Shown: positions 16,350 through 27,424, counted from the first letter of the stretch. The stretch is 64,000 nt of DNA from UBA7672 sp044224605 (GCA_044224605.1 JBGAKC010000007.1:62001-126000); one strand, 5' to 3'. The notes: a model not told the origin generated them from the sequence alone. A program made the numbers and translations.

Positions 16350-18200
16350 TTAGCCCAGGCGCGACACGAGCGACTTGTGCTGGTCCCACAGCGCTTTCGG
16401 CAGGCGGTCGCCGAACTTGTCGAAGAAGGCGGGGATCAGCGAGGCTTCCTCGCGCCAGACTTCGTGGTCGACGCCGAGGAGGGTGTCGAGCTGTTCGTCG
16501 GTGAGCGAGAGGCCCGAAACGTCGAGCGAGGACTTGGCGGGGACACGGCCGATGGCGGTGTCGACGGCCTGAGCCTTACCTTCGAGACGATCGACGATGT
16601 ATTTCAGCACGCGGCTGTTCTCGCCGAAACCCGGCCAGATGAACTTGCCGTTCTTGTCCTTCCGGAACCAGTTTACGAAGAAGATCTTCGGCAGCCTGGC
16701 GCCCTGCTTCTGACCGATCTTCAGCCAGTGAGCGAAGTAGTCGGCCATGTTGTAGCCGGCGAAGGGCAGCATCGCGAACGGGTCGCGGCGGAGTTCGCCG
16801 ACCTTGTTCTCGGCGGCGGCGGTGCCTTCGGAGGCGACCGTCGAGCCCATGAACACGCCATGTTCCCAGTCGAACGCTTCGGTGACGAGCGGAACCGCCG
16901 AGGCGCGGCGGCCGCCGAACAGGATGGCGCTGATCGGAACACCGGCGGGGTTCTCCCACTCCGGCGCAATCGCCGGACATTGACCAGCCGGGCAGGCGAA
17001 ACGGGCGTTCGGGTGGGCGGCAGGCTCGCCCATCGCCGGCGACCACGGGCGGCCGCGCCAGTCGGTGAGGCCTTCCGGCGGCTCTTTCGTCATGCCTTCC
17101 CACCAGACGTCCCCGTCGGCGGTGAGGGCGACGTTCGTGAAGACCGTGTTCTTGGCGCACGAGTCGAGCGCGTTACGGTTAGTGGCGGCCGACGTGCCCG
17201 GGGCGACGCCGAAGAAGCCCGCTTCCGGATTGATGGCGTAGAGCTGGCCATCTTCTCCGAAACGCATCCAGCAGATGTCGTCGCCGATCGTCTCGGCTTT
17301 CCAGCCGGCGAGCGTCGGCTCGAGCATGGCGAGGTTGGTCTTGCCGCAGGCCGACGGGAAGGCGGCGGCGACGTACTTCACGACGCCTTCGGGCGAGGTG
17401 AGCTTGAGGATGAGCATGTGCTCGGCCAGCCAGCCTTCATCACGCGCCATGACCGAGGCGATGCGGAGGGCGTAGCACTTCTTGCCGAGGAGGGCGTTGC
17501 CGCCATAGCCCGAACCATACGACCAGATCTCGCGGGTCTCGGGATAGTGGACGATGTACTTGTCGTCGTTGCAGGGCCAGGGAACGTCCTTCTGGCCCGG
17601 GGCCAGCGGCGCGCCGAGCGTGTGGACGGCGGGAACGAAGAAACCATCGTCGCCGATGGCGTCCAGCGCAGCGCGACCCATGCGCGTCATCACCCGCATC
17701 GAGATGGCCACGTAGCCGGAGTCCGTGATCTCGACGCCAAGGGCTGAGATCGGCGAGCCGATCGGGCCCATGGAGAAGGGCACGACATACATTGTGCGGC
17801 CGCGCATGCAGCCGTCGAACAGGCCGTTGAGCTTGGCGCGCATCTCGGCGGGGTTGGCCCAGTTGTTGGTCGGGCCGGCGTCGGCCTGTTTCTCGGAGCA
17901 GATGAAGGTGCGGCTCTCGACGCGGGCGACGTCCTTGGGGTCCGAGGCGGCGTAGAAGGAGTTGGGACGCTTGGCGGCGTTGAGACGCTTCAGCGTGCCA
18001 AGGGCGATCAGTTCCTGCGTGAGCTTGTCGAACTCGGCGTCCGAGCCATCGCACCAGTGAACGCGATCCGGCTTGGTGAGCGCGGCGATCTCCTTGACCC
18101 ACGCGATCAGCTTCGCGTGTTTCGTGGGAGCCGGTTCGAGACCGGGGATGGAAGATGCGCCGGTGTCCTTGGACTTCGCAGGCGCTGCCGTCATGCTCAT
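16350..18200 (-). CDS. pckG: Phosphoenolpyruvate carboxykinase (GTP)
   Basis: A GTP-dependent PEPCK of about 616 aa, catalysing oxaloacetate + GTP to PEP in gluconeogenesis. Signatures are the P-loop with the reactive Cys FPSACGKTNLAML, the Mn/substrate region PFSMGPIGSP, the NCFAKR-like SESRTFICS start and a lid region with GEPAAHPNARFACPAGQCP. The GTP type is clear, because the ATP type has a different P-loop. Starts possible are GTG 18215, ATG 18200 and ATG 18194; ATG 18200 is chosen because GGGA lies about nine bases before it. It is a single gene with its own terminator downstream and a 500-base upstream region. Confidence 0.95.
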   Translation of the reverse strand: MSMTAAPAKSKDTGASSIPGLEPAPTKHAKLIAWVKEIAALTKPDRVHWCDGSDAEFDKLTQELIALGTLKRLNAAKRPNSFYAASDPKDVARVESRTFICSEKQADAGPTNNWANPAEMRAKLNGLFDGCMRGRTMYVVPFSMGPIGSPISALGVEITDSGYVAISMRVMTRMGRAALDAIGDDGFFVPAVHTLGAPLAPGQKDVPWPCNDDKYIVHYPETREIWSYGSGYGGNALLGKKCYALRIASVMARDEGWLAEHMLILKLTSPEGVVKYVAAAFPSACGKTNLAMLEPTLAGWKAETIGDDICWMRFGEDGQLYAINPEAGFFGVAPGTSAATNRNALDSCAKNTVFTNVALTADGDVWWEGMTKEPPEGLTDWRGRPWSPAMGEPAAHPNARFACPAGQCPAIAPEWENPAGVPISAILFGGRRASAVPLVTEAFDWEHGVFMGSTVASEGTAAAENKVGELRRDPFAMLPFAGYNMADYFAHWLKIGQKQGARLPKIFFVNWFRKDKNGKFIWPGFGENSRVLKYIVDRLEGKAQAVDTAIGRVPAKSSLDVSGLSLTDEQLDTLLGVDHEVWREEASLIPAFFDKFGDRLPKALWDQHKSLVSRLG

Positions 18201-18716
18201 CTCAGATATTCCCACTACTACCCGCCCAAACCTCAGATCCGGGACGGCTCTCCAGGCCAGGCTCCGAATCCCACTGAAGCGACGCGATGCGCCGCCCTAC
18301 GAAAACTTCATTCCAAGAGCAGGACTTGTGCCAAGACGGCGCCCTTGAAAACCCATCGGCTGCATCACGATTCGTAACACCGGCGAAAGCTGGCGACCGG
18401 GTTCGTCCATTCGATTGGCCGACGACCCCTTATTAACGACAAATCTACTCCTCGCCGCACCACTTAGCATCCCCCGTAAGGGTAGTTGACGGCGCTGCCC
18501 AATTACCCAGCCGAGGCCTATAGCGTCGAGTGAAATGTTGGCGCCGTGCGTCGCGGCGCCGCAGCACCTACAAGGGTGATCTCACTGTCCTGCGAGTGAA
18601 TTCCGGTCGGATTCACGCAAATTGGGGCGAGGCAGCCGAACGCACATTCTCTCGTGACACGAGAGTTTAGAATTGTTGCGTCGCAGCAGGTGAGTTCAAT
18701 TCATTGCAGTCTGTTG
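18201..18716. other. Intergenic region upstream of pckG
   Basis: About 500 bases between the pckG start and the end of the GDPD gene, both on minus. I see no gene. It holds an AT-rich core around 18430-18450 (TTATTAACGACAAAT) that could belong to the pckG promoter. A perfect 8-bp dyad with one central base (CTCTCGTG-A-CACGAGAG, 18649-18665) lies 52 bases past the GDPD stop and could be its terminator stem or a protein site. Confidence 0.4.
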
Positions 18717-19691
18717 TCAGAGACCACACGCCGTCGACTTTTGCCGCAGCCCGGCAAGCTGACGGGCGGTCTTGTCGGTGATGTCGGTGACCAGAATCGC
18801 AAGGCCGCCGGAGACGAGGGCGTTGTACTCCGAGCCGTCGCCATCGTCCCAGTAGCGCGTGTCGAGGGAGGAGGCGCGGGGGCCGAGCGTTCCGAAGGCG
18901 GATTCGACGCCGCGCTCGGCAAGGGAGGTCCACAGCGCCGGGTCTGGCTTGGTGACGCCGGTCCAGGCGACGAGATGATCGGTCTGGACTCCCCGCGCGA
19001 CAAGGGCGTCGAGGTGGGCCGGGTCGTTGACCGTGGCGGTAATCAAGAGATCGGGAGCAAGTTTGTGGACCTCGGCGGCCTGGTCGTCGGTGTAGGTGAC
19101 GAGGAAGACGTTGTTTTCGGCCTTGGCGTCGCGGACTGCGGCGATGATGGGGCCCCACTCGGCTGACTTCTTCTTGTCGAGTTCGAGGACGGCGTTGTTT
19201 TTCATCGCCCAGGCGAGGGCGGCCTCCAGCGTTGGCGGGGCGAAGGTCGTGGTTTTCTGGGAGGTTTCCAGCTTCAGCTTCCGGATCTCGTCGAGCGTGT
19301 GATCGGCGACCGGGCCTTCGCCGGTGGTGGTGCGGGCGAGATCATCGTCATGCATCAGGACGAGGACGCCGTCCTTCGTTTCGGAGATGTCGATTTCCAT
19401 GGCGTGGGTCCCGGCGTCGTATGTGCGCTGGAAGGTCTCGATGGCGTTCTCGGGATAGTCGCGGGTGGGGCCGCCGCGATGGCCGATCAGCAGGACGCCG
19501 CCGGTCTTGCGCAGGCAGTCGAGCCGGGCCGGGAGGGGCTGCTCACCAATGACGCCATCGGTGGTTGCGGGGGCCGCGCCGGACGCCTTGGCCGGGGTCG
19601 GGACCGCGCCGGTCGAGGCCGTGGCGGTTGGGTCGTTCGGGCCGCTGCAGGCGGCGAGGGCGAGGAGGGAGGTGGCGAAAAGATGACGCAT
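18717..19691 (-). CDS. Glycerophosphodiester phosphodiesterase lipoprotein
   Basis: 324 aa from the ATG at 19691, which opens a lipoprotein signal with a lipobox (LLALAAC-S); an earlier frame start lacks that logic. The GDPD TIM-barrel domain begins after an Ala/Pro/Thr-rich linker. It reads LIGHRGGPTRDYPENAIETF (catalytic His and Arg), then AMEIDISETKDGVLVLMHDDDL with the metal-binding Glu and Asp and the second catalytic His. It hydrolyses glycerophosphodiesters to glycerol-3-phosphate and an alcohol, in the periplasm or outer membrane. C-terminal motifs (GLAILVTDITD) replace the usual GVDGIITDxP end. A single gene. Confidence 0.88.
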   Translation of the reverse strand: MRHLFATSLLALAACSGPNDPTATASTGAVPTPAKASGAAPATTDGVIGEQPLPARLDCLRKTGGVLLIGHRGGPTRDYPENAIETFQRTYDAGTHAMEIDISETKDGVLVLMHDDDLARTTTGEGPVADHTLDEIRKLKLETSQKTTTFAPPTLEAALAWAMKNNAVLELDKKKSAEWGPIIAAVRDAKAENNVFLVTYTDDQAAEVHKLAPDLLITATVNDPAHLDALVARGVQTDHLVAWTGVTKPDPALWTSLAERGVESAFGTLGPRASSLDTRYWDDGDGSEYNALVSGGLAILVTDITDKTARQLAGLRQKSTACGL

Positions 19692-19949
19692 GACTAGATC
19701 CGGGCTCCAGGCGCGGGGGATGGTTATGCCCGGTTCCGCGGGAAAGGCGATGGCGTTGGTTCGGTTGGTGTGGATCAGACAGGGCGGATATGGCCGCTGC
19801 TGCACCGTGTCGCTGCGAAAATTGCAGCAGGAACAGGCGTTACACGCCTCGTTCTGGGGCTTCCGACGGTTGAAAGAATTGCGGCGCTACGTGACGGCGT
19901 CTAAGAGTACCGCCAATAGCGCACAACAGGCGCGCACGGGAGGCGGTCG

Positions 19950-21691
<1,742 letters not shown>

Positions 21692-21695
<4 letters not shown>

Positions 21696-22528
21696 CGAAC
21701 GCCGACAGCGCGGGCGCGAAGCAGGACGGCTCATCCGGTATAGGGAAGGGCCGTGTTGCCGTGCTGGCGCTCAGCGTCGGGCTGCTGGCGATCGGCGGGC
21801 TGTTGCTGGTTGCTGGGCCGTTGCTGCTTAAGACCAGTCTGGTTAGCCGCGATTTCGCGCGCTTCGAGCTTTCGGGCATCGCGATGTACGTGCTAGGCGC
21901 GGCGGTCGTGATTGCGCTGGCCGGGCTCGGGATGGCGCTCATGGGCAAGAAGCATCGCGCGGGGATCGTGGCGGTGCTGGTGATGATGGCAGGCGGCGTC
22001 GGGGCGGGGACGCTCTACGCCGAGAACGTCATCAAGCATGACATGCCGCCGATCAACGACGTGCAGACCGACTGGGAACATCCGTTGGCCTTCACCGAAA
22101 AGACGCTGAAGACGCGCGAGGAGGCGGGCTCCATCCGCGTGCGCGATGATGCAGTGATCCCCGACGGCGAGGGGCAGTGGTCAGGCATGACCTACGCGGC
22201 GGCGCAGGCGAAGGTCTATGATGATCTCGAGCCGCTGTTCGTGAAGCAGGGTGTGGCCGAGGCGACGGCGGCGGCGGCGCGGGCGGCAAGGCGGCTGGGC
22301 TGGAGCGTCACGACGGAGAGCGCGACCGATGAGGGCGCGGTGGAAGCCGTCTATCAGGAGCCCTGGTATGGGCTTGTCTATGACGTGGCCGTGCGTGTTG
22401 TTCCCAATGGCAGTCAGGGCTCACGCATCGACCTGCGCGCGACCAGCCGCACGGTGGACCGCGACATGGGCGAAAGCGCCTCGCAGCTCAGGCAGTTGCG
22501 GAACGAGGTCAGCCTCGAACTGAGGTAG
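21692..22528 (+). CDS. DUF1499 domain-containing membrane protein
   Basis: A 278-aa protein with three membrane helices near the N terminus (about residues 22-48, 60-82 and 90-112), followed by a soluble domain. That domain has PPINDVQTDWEHPLAF, then RLGWSVTTESATDEGAVEAVYQEPWYGLVYDVAVRV and SRTVDRDMGESASQLRQL. This pattern, NDVsTd...P plus the WYGF/DDV-type segment, is the DUF1499 family of unknown function. It starts inside the stop of the acyl-CoA ligase gene, suggesting a lipid-related role (inference only). Confidence 0.82.
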
Positions 22529-22593
22529 GCGAGCGCGCCCTCATGGTGAGCAGGCGGCGTAGCTGCCGCCCATCGAACCACGAGAGCGTAGGC

Positions 22594-24192
22594 CTACTTC
22601 TCCCGGCACATGTAGCGGGTGCGGTGGATGTCCTCGGCGTTGTCGGCATAGCCTGTGATCTTCGGCGAGACGATATCCTGCGTGACGCGGGTGAGCATGG
22701 GCAGGACGGCCGTATCATCAAGCATCAGCTGCTCGGCCTGCTTGAGGATGGCGGCGCGCTTGGCCGTGTCGCGCTCGAGCGAAGACTGGTCGAGCAGGGC
22801 ATCATAGGCTGGGTTGGTGTAGTCGCCGTAGTTCATCGGGCCCGTGCGGGAATCCAGGAGATAGAGGAAGTTATACGCGTCGTTGAAGTCGGCGACCCAA
22901 CCGGTGTCCGCGATCGAATAGTCCTTGGTCTTGAGGGCGTCGTAGAGCGCCTGGGTCTCGACCTGGCGGATCTCGGCCTGCACCCAGGGAGCGATGTCCT
23001 TGAAGTTTTGCTGGATGACCGGGGCGATGCGCGGATTGTCGCCTGTGGAACGGTAGAGATACTCGAACTTCAGCGGCTTCGACGGGCCGTAGCCGGCCTG
23101 CTGGAGCAAGGCGGCGGCCTGCTTGAGGCGCTCGGGGCGCGGCGTGGATTTCCAGCTGAATTCGGCCGGCGTGTAGTCGTTCATGCCCATCGGCACGAAA
23201 TTGTAGGACGGGATCTGGCCGCCGCGCAGGATCGAGTCCGTGATGTATTCGCGGTCCATCGCCATCGCGAGCGCCTTGCGGACGCGTGCGTCGGTGAAGG
23301 GGGCTTTCTTGGTGTTGGTGACGACATAGGTGGTCGCCATCATTGGGGAAATGCGGGGCCAGCCGGGTAGGTTCTTCTTGGTCTCTTCAAGCTGTCCGGT
23401 GGGGAAGGAGTTGTTCATGTCGATCTCGCCAGCCATAGCGCGGCGGACCATCTGGTCGTGGTTCTGGACCGGGAAGTAGACGACCTCGCCGAAGCAGAGC
23501 TTGTCGGCGCCATCCCACTTGTCATTCTTCTTCGACAGGAGGAAGTCACCCTTCTTCCATTCGACCACCTTGTAGGGGCCATTGACCACGATGTTCTCGG
23601 GCGAGGTCCAGGCGCCGCCGAACTTCTCGACGGTGTGACGCGGAAGCGGGAAGGCGGTGTAATGCTTCAGCACGCCCGGCAGGTAGGGCATCGGGTATTC
23701 GAGCTGGATTTCGAGGGTGTGGTCATCGACCGCCTTGACGCCGACCTGATCGACTGGGAGCTCGCCGGCGTTCACGGCGCGGCCGTTCTTGATGCCGTAC
23801 TGGATCGAGGCGTAGGCGACGCCGACCGTCTTCGGGTCGAACAGGCGCCGGAAAGAGAACACGAAATCGTCAGCGGTGACGGGCGCGCCGTCGGACCAGT
23901 TCATGGGCTTGAGCTTGAACGTCCAGGTCAGCTGGTCTTCCGAGACGGTCCAGCTTTCGGCGACGCCGGGGACCGGCTTGGAGGCCGCATCCTCGGTAAA
24001 CAGGCCGATGAACATATCCCCGATGATGTCATTCGCCCATGTTCCCTCAACCATCTGGGGATCGAGCGACTTCGGATCTGCGCCGATGCCGCGGCGGAAG
24101 CGGTCGACGCCGCTGGAACTGTCTCCGCCGCAGGCGGCCAGCAGCATCACGGCCGCAAGCGCTCCGGCGAAAATCCGGGATTTCGAACCCAT
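22594..24192 (-). CDS. oppA: Peptide ABC transporter substrate-binding lipoprotein
   Basis: A 532-aa SBP family 5 protein. It has a lipoprotein signal (LAAVMLLAAC-G), then RFRRGIGADPKSLDPQMVEG, the PGVAESWTVSEDQLTWTFKL motif, DFVFSFRRLFDP, NGPYKV and a C-terminal region with YNFLYLL. It most resembles OppA/MppA oligopeptide-binding proteins. Periplasmic, anchored in the membrane. The cognate permeases oppB and oppC lie on the same strand 3.2 kb upstream, separated by plus-strand genes; no oppD or oppF ATPase gene is in the window. It is divergent from the first of two small periplasmic protein genes. Confidence 0.9.
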   Translation of the reverse strand: MGSKSRIFAGALAAVMLLAACGGDSSSGVDRFRRGIGADPKSLDPQMVEGTWANDIIGDMFIGLFTEDAASKPVPGVAESWTVSEDQLTWTFKLKPMNWSDGAPVTADDFVFSFRRLFDPKTVGVAYASIQYGIKNGRAVNAGELPVDQVGVKAVDDHTLEIQLEYPMPYLPGVLKHYTAFPLPRHTVEKFGGAWTSPENIVVNGPYKVVEWKKGDFLLSKKNDKWDGADKLCFGEVVYFPVQNHDQMVRRAMAGEIDMNNSFPTGQLEETKKNLPGWPRISPMMATTYVVTNTKKAPFTDARVRKALAMAMDREYITDSILRGGQIPSYNFVPMGMNDYTPAEFSWKSTPRPERLKQAAALLQQAGYGPSKPLKFEYLYRSTGDNPRIAPVIQQNFKDIAPWVQAEIRQVETQALYDALKTKDYSIADTGWVADFNDAYNFLYLLDSRTGPMNYGDYTNPAYDALLDQSSLERDTAKRAAILKQAEQLMLDDTAVLPMLTRVTQDIVSPKITGYADNAEDIHRTRYMCREK

Positions 24193-24325
24193 TCAGCGCT
24201 CCTTCATCGGCGGGCCGGCACGTTCACCAACAGCACACGGCTTTTCCTCGCGGGAAACTAGCGTCAGAGTGCAACGGATTGAAAGGCCCTTGCGCGGCCT
24301 CGTACCAAGTTGGGCAGGACGGACC

Positions 24326-24814
24326 ATGCGTGTGTTCATCATCGCGGCTCTTATTCCCATAATCACGGCGCCTGCCGTAGCGCAGGAAGCGCTGCACAAG
24401 AGGGTCTACGCCTGCGCGCAGATGGCTGACGCGGGGCAGCGGCATAGCTGTTTCGACTCGCTGGTGCCCGAACTGAAGAAGGCGGGCGAGTCGCAGTTCG
24501 GCGCGCCGGCTGCGCCAAAGACTTCGCCGCTGACGGCTCCGGTGGTCACCGCAGAGGCGCCCAAGGCGTCGAAACCGGCGGCGCCGTCCGAACCGGAGAA
24601 GGTGAACCTCCCGGTGAAGTCGATGTCGCGTTCGACGGACGGCAAGCTGCGCTTCACGATGGAGAACGGGCAGGTGTGGAAACAGATCGACACCACGACC
24701 CTGCGCAATATCGGCGAGGCGCCGTGGACGGCGGAAATCCGCAAGGCGTCGTTCGGCAGTTTCCTGCTGTCGCTGAATGGCGGCAAGGCCGTGCGCGTCG
24801 AGCGGGTGAACTAG
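24326..24814 (+). CDS. Small exported protein, first of a tandem pair
   Basis: 162 aa from the ATG at 24326, which opens a signal peptide (MRVFIIAALIPIITAPAVAQ). The mature part begins with a two-Cys motif YACAQMADAGQRHSCFDSL, related to the C-x(n)-RLxCYD pattern seen in many small periplasmic proteins. It continues with an Ala/Pro/Lys linker and ends with a small beta domain (KLRFTMENGQVWKQID). The next gene is a paralogue. Function unknown. It lies divergent from oppA. Confidence 0.75.
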   Translation: MRVFIIAALIPIITAPAVAQEALHKRVYACAQMADAGQRHSCFDSLVPELKKAGESQFGAPAAPKTSPLTAPVVTAEAPKASKPAAPSEPEKVNLPVKSMSRSTDGKLRFTMENGQVWKQIDTTTLRNIGEAPWTAEIRKASFGSFLLSLNGGKAVRVERVN

Positions 24815-24817
24815 GTG

Positions 24818-25360
24818 ATGCGGGTGCGGGGTATTGCGATCGCCGTCATTGCGCTGGGCGCACCGCACGCATTCGCGCAGGAGGCGCCGCTGGACAAGGT
24901 CTATGCGTGCGCGGCGAAGACGGACAATGCCGAGCGGCTTGCCTGCTATGATGCAGCGGTAGCCGGGTTGAAGCAGGCGCAGACATCTGGCGGTGTTGCG
25001 GTGGTGGCCCGCTCGCAGATCGAGGCGGCGGAGAAGGAAGCATTCGGTCTCAGCCAGCCGTCGCTGTCGGAGCTGGCGCGCAGTGCGAACAAGATGCCGG
25101 CGGCGCCAGGCGCTGCAGCTGCGCCGCCGCCGCAGGAACTGGATCGCGTGACGCTGACTGTGAAGGCGCTGGAGCGCAGGCCGGACGGCACCTATCGCTT
25201 CACGATGGAGAACGGCCAGGTCTGGGAGCAGATCGACGGCAATGAACTTGGCAAGACGCTGCGCGCTCCGGTGAAGGCGGAGATCAAGAAAGGGGCCATC
25301 GGCAGCTACATGCTTAAGGTCGGCGACCGGGCGTCCGTGCGGGTGCGGCGGATCAAGTAG
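24818..25360 (+). CDS. Small exported protein, second of a tandem pair
   Basis: A 180-aa paralogue of the preceding gene, separated by only a few bases (GTG 24815 or ATG 24818 can serve as start). It has a signal peptide (VRGIAIAVIALGAPHAFAQ), the two-Cys motif VYACAAKTDNAERLACYDAAV, a longer Pro/Ala linker and the same C-terminal TMENGQVWEQID domain followed by basic residues. The domain is probably a small beta-barrel. No function is assigned; duplication plus divergence in the linker is visible. Confidence 0.75.
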   Translation: MRVRGIAIAVIALGAPHAFAQEAPLDKVYACAAKTDNAERLACYDAAVAGLKQAQTSGGVAVVARSQIEAAEKEAFGLSQPSLSELARSANKMPAAPGAAAAPPPQELDRVTLTVKALERRPDGTYRFTMENGQVWEQIDGNELGKTLRAPVKAEIKKGAIGSYMLKVGDRASVRVRRIK

Positions 25361-25370
25361 GACAGGCGGG

Positions 25371-25784
25371 ATGTGGCGGACCATCCTGATCTTCGGGGCG
25401 ATCCTGGCGGGAATCGCCATCGTGCTGCAGTGGCTGCAGTATCGCATTCTGGCTTGGAGTTATCCGGGCGAGATCTATCTGTTCATGCTGGCGCTGTGCT
25501 TCCTCGGGCTCGGCGTGTGGCTGGGAGTATCGTTGTTCCGTCGTCCGGCGCCGGGAGCGTTCGAGCCCAACACGGCCGCCCAGAAGACTCTGGGGATCAG
25601 CGAACGTGAGAAGGAAGTGCTCGAGCTCCTGGCGGCAGGGGAGTCGAACAAGGGCATTGCTGGCCGGCTCAATGTATCGCCCAATACCGTCAAGACGCAC
25701 GTCGCCAGGCTCTACGAAAAACTGCAGGCGAAGCGCCGCACGGAGGCGATCCTCCGGGCGCGCGAACTGGGGATCATCAAGTAA
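25371..25784 (+). CDS. Membrane-anchored LuxR-type transcription regulator
   Basis: A 137-aa protein with two N-terminal membrane segments (residues about 4-20 and 34-52) and a C-terminal LuxR/FixJ helix-turn-helix domain: LGISEREKEVLELLAAGESNKGIAGRLNVSPNTVKTHVARLYEKL shows the EREVL, NKxIAxxLxxSxxTVKxH pattern in full. It has no receiver domain. It starts ten bases after the upstream gene and is followed by a DUF4199 membrane protein. Such LuxR-DUF4199 pairs are frequent in Caulobacterales (recollection), and the pair probably works together at the membrane. Confidence 0.85.
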   Translation: MWRTILIFGAILAGIAIVLQWLQYRILAWSYPGEIYLFMLALCFLGLGVWLGVSLFRRPAPGAFEPNTAAQKTLGISEREKEVLELLAAGESNKGIAGRLNVSPNTVKTHVARLYEKLQAKRRTEAILRARELGIIK

Positions 25785-25898
25785 CGGAGTGTAACGCGCC
25801 GAAAATGGAGTGATTTCACGAAGATCACCCTTTCGGGCGATTGCGGCTGGGACGGTCCGGGACGCAGGCTGGCATCGCAAGCACAGGGAGGGTTCAGC

Positions 25899-26432
25899 AT
25901 GCTCCGGTTGATTCTGATCTATGGCGTCATCGGCGGATTGATCGTCGGCGTGCCCATGGTGCTCGGGTTCCAGACGTCCGTGCCGGCAGAATATGGCGAG
26001 CTGATCGGTTACTCGGTCATGGTCGTGGCGTTCAGCACGATCTTCATCGCGGTGAAGCAGTATCGGGACAAGACGCTGGGCGGCGTCATCAAGTTCCTCC
26101 CCGCGTTCGGGATCGGGCTGGGCGTCAGCGTGATCGCCAGCCTGTTCTATACCCTCGCGTGGGAACTTGTGATGGCGCAGATGGGCCAAGGCATGATGGA
26201 TGGTTTTTTCGACAGCGCAATCGAGAAAGCGAAGACAAGCGGAAAGACCGGTGCGGAACTCGCGGCTGTCATCGAGCAGACTGAGCAGATGAAAGCGAAC
26301 TACGCCAACCCGCTCTACCGGATGTCGATCAGCTTCTTCATCGAGATTTTCCCGGTTGGGCTTCTCATTTCGTTGATATCGGCGCTGTTGTTGCGTAACA
26401 GCCGGTTCCTGCCGGCGCGGCCCGCTAACTAG
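25899..26432 (+). CDS. DUF4199 domain-containing membrane protein
   Basis: A 177-aa integral membrane protein with four hydrophobic segments. It has an N-terminal GVIGGLIVGVPM, the YGELIGYSVMVVAFSTIFIAVKQYRDKTLGG motif typical of DUF4199, a central Lys/Glu-rich loop (EKAKTSGKTGAEL) and the terminal membrane helix SFFIEIFPVGLLISLISALLL. Unknown function. It follows the membrane LuxR-type regulator by 114 bases with its own CAGGGAGGG ribosome-binding site, and is likely the partner sensor or target. Confidence 0.82.
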   Translation: MLRLILIYGVIGGLIVGVPMVLGFQTSVPAEYGELIGYSVMVVAFSTIFIAVKQYRDKTLGGVIKFLPAFGIGLGVSVIASLFYTLAWELVMAQMGQGMMDGFFDSAIEKAKTSGKTGAELAAVIEQTEQMKANYANPLYRMSISFFIEIFPVGLLISLISALLLRNSRFLPARPAN

Positions 26433-26441
26433 GGGGCTGAC

Positions 26442-26792
26442 ATGACTGCACCAATTGTTTTCTTCGACATCGCGGGACCGGACTTTGCCAGCCAGAAGGC
26501 GTTCTACGAGGCAGTGTTCGACTGGAAGGTGGGGCCGGGAGGAATGCTGTCCGTGCCGGTGTCGGGGTCGATGCTGAATGGCGTCCTGCGGACCGACCCC
26601 TCGGAACGCATGATCTATCTTGGCGTGCCGGATGTGACGGCGACGCTGGAGAAGGTGGCGGAGCAGGGCGGCAAGGTGGTCGCGCCGCGTTTCGAGGTGA
26701 AGGGCGTGGTGGTGCTGGGGCTGTTCACTGACCCGTGCGGCAACCGCATGGGCGTGGTGGAGATGAACGGCGACAAGCCTGTGATCCCGTGA
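26442..26792 (+). CDS. VOC family (glyoxalase-like) protein
   Basis: A 116-aa single-domain vicinal-oxygen-chelate protein: FFDIAGPDFASQKAFYEAVFDWKV is the first beta-alpha-beta unit, and YLGVPDVTATLEKVAEQGGKVV with FTDPCGNRMGVVEM is the second. The usual metal Glu is present at the end (MGVVEM), and the N-terminal His is replaced by Asp. It could be a metalloenzyme with a small substrate or a binding protein. The start follows TAGGGGGCTGAC, ten bases after the DUF4199 stop, so they are probably one transcript. Confidence 0.8.
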   Translation: MTAPIVFFDIAGPDFASQKAFYEAVFDWKVGPGGMLSVPVSGSMLNGVLRTDPSERMIYLGVPDVTATLEKVAEQGGKVVAPRFEVKGVVVLGLFTDPCGNRMGVVEMNGDKPVIP

Positions 26793-26863
26793 AATGTGGC
26801 TTGTGTGCTTCAGGCTATGGACGGGACGGGCGTGTGGCGCGATCCTTAGCTGTGAGGAATGCC

Positions 26864-27412
26864 ATGCGCCTCTGTGTCCTGCTCCTGTCCGCCGTGATGT
26901 GCGCCGCGCGAGCGACCGCGCAGGAGCCGGCGTGCGAGGAAAGCGTCAGCAATGATGTGGGCGAAGTGATCGCTTCGGTCGATGCGCGCGGCGCGACGAC
27001 GATCAGCTGGGCGGTGGAGCGGCGCGAGGGCGTCGGGCAGGAGAGCGACAACTTTGCCAGGCCGGGCCTGCTGATCGACTTCGCGATGTCGAGCGATCAG
27101 GTCCTTGGGGCGCCGCGGCAGGCGGAGGTGCTGATCTCTCGCTTCTCGGAGAGCGAGCGGAAACCGCCGCCACCCTTGTCGAGCGTGAGCGTACGGGTGA
27201 AGGCGGGCGGCGAACCGATTGTGTGGCCGGGCGATGACTCCAGGGATGGCTCGGCGAAGCTGATCGCGCGGTTGAAGGTTGCCTGGCCGAACGAAGTCGT
27301 CGTCGATCTCGTAGACAAGGCTGGCAATCTGGTTGCGAGCGCGACGTTCGACCTCTCGAAGCGGCTGGTGGTGGAGAAGCTGGCGCGCAAGGCGCTGGCG
27401 AAGTGCGGTTAG
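26864..27412 (+). CDS. Hypothetical exported protein
   Basis: 182 aa from the ATG at 26864, which opens a signal peptide (MRLCVLLLSAVMCAARATAQ). An in-frame upstream start at 26735 would lie inside the VOC gene and is rejected. The mature protein begins EPACEES, is rich in charged residues and beta-prone segments (SWAVERREG, LLIDFAMSS, VVVDLVDKAGNL), and ends with a Cys-Gly. I recognise no domain. It is convergent with oppC, 12 bases away. Confidence 0.65.
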   Translation: MRLCVLLLSAVMCAARATAQEPACEESVSNDVGEVIASVDARGATTISWAVERREGVGQESDNFARPGLLIDFAMSSDQVLGAPRQAEVLISRFSESERKPPPPLSSVSVRVKAGGEPIVWPGDDSRDGSAKLIARLKVAWPNEVVVDLVDKAGNLVASATFDLSKRLVVEKLARKALAKCG

Positions 27413-27424
27413 GTTGATTCTGGC

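Noticed and set aside
16308..17747. 479-codon frame on plus opposite pckG
   Set aside because: Antisense shadow; pckG has complete signatures and its own terminator.
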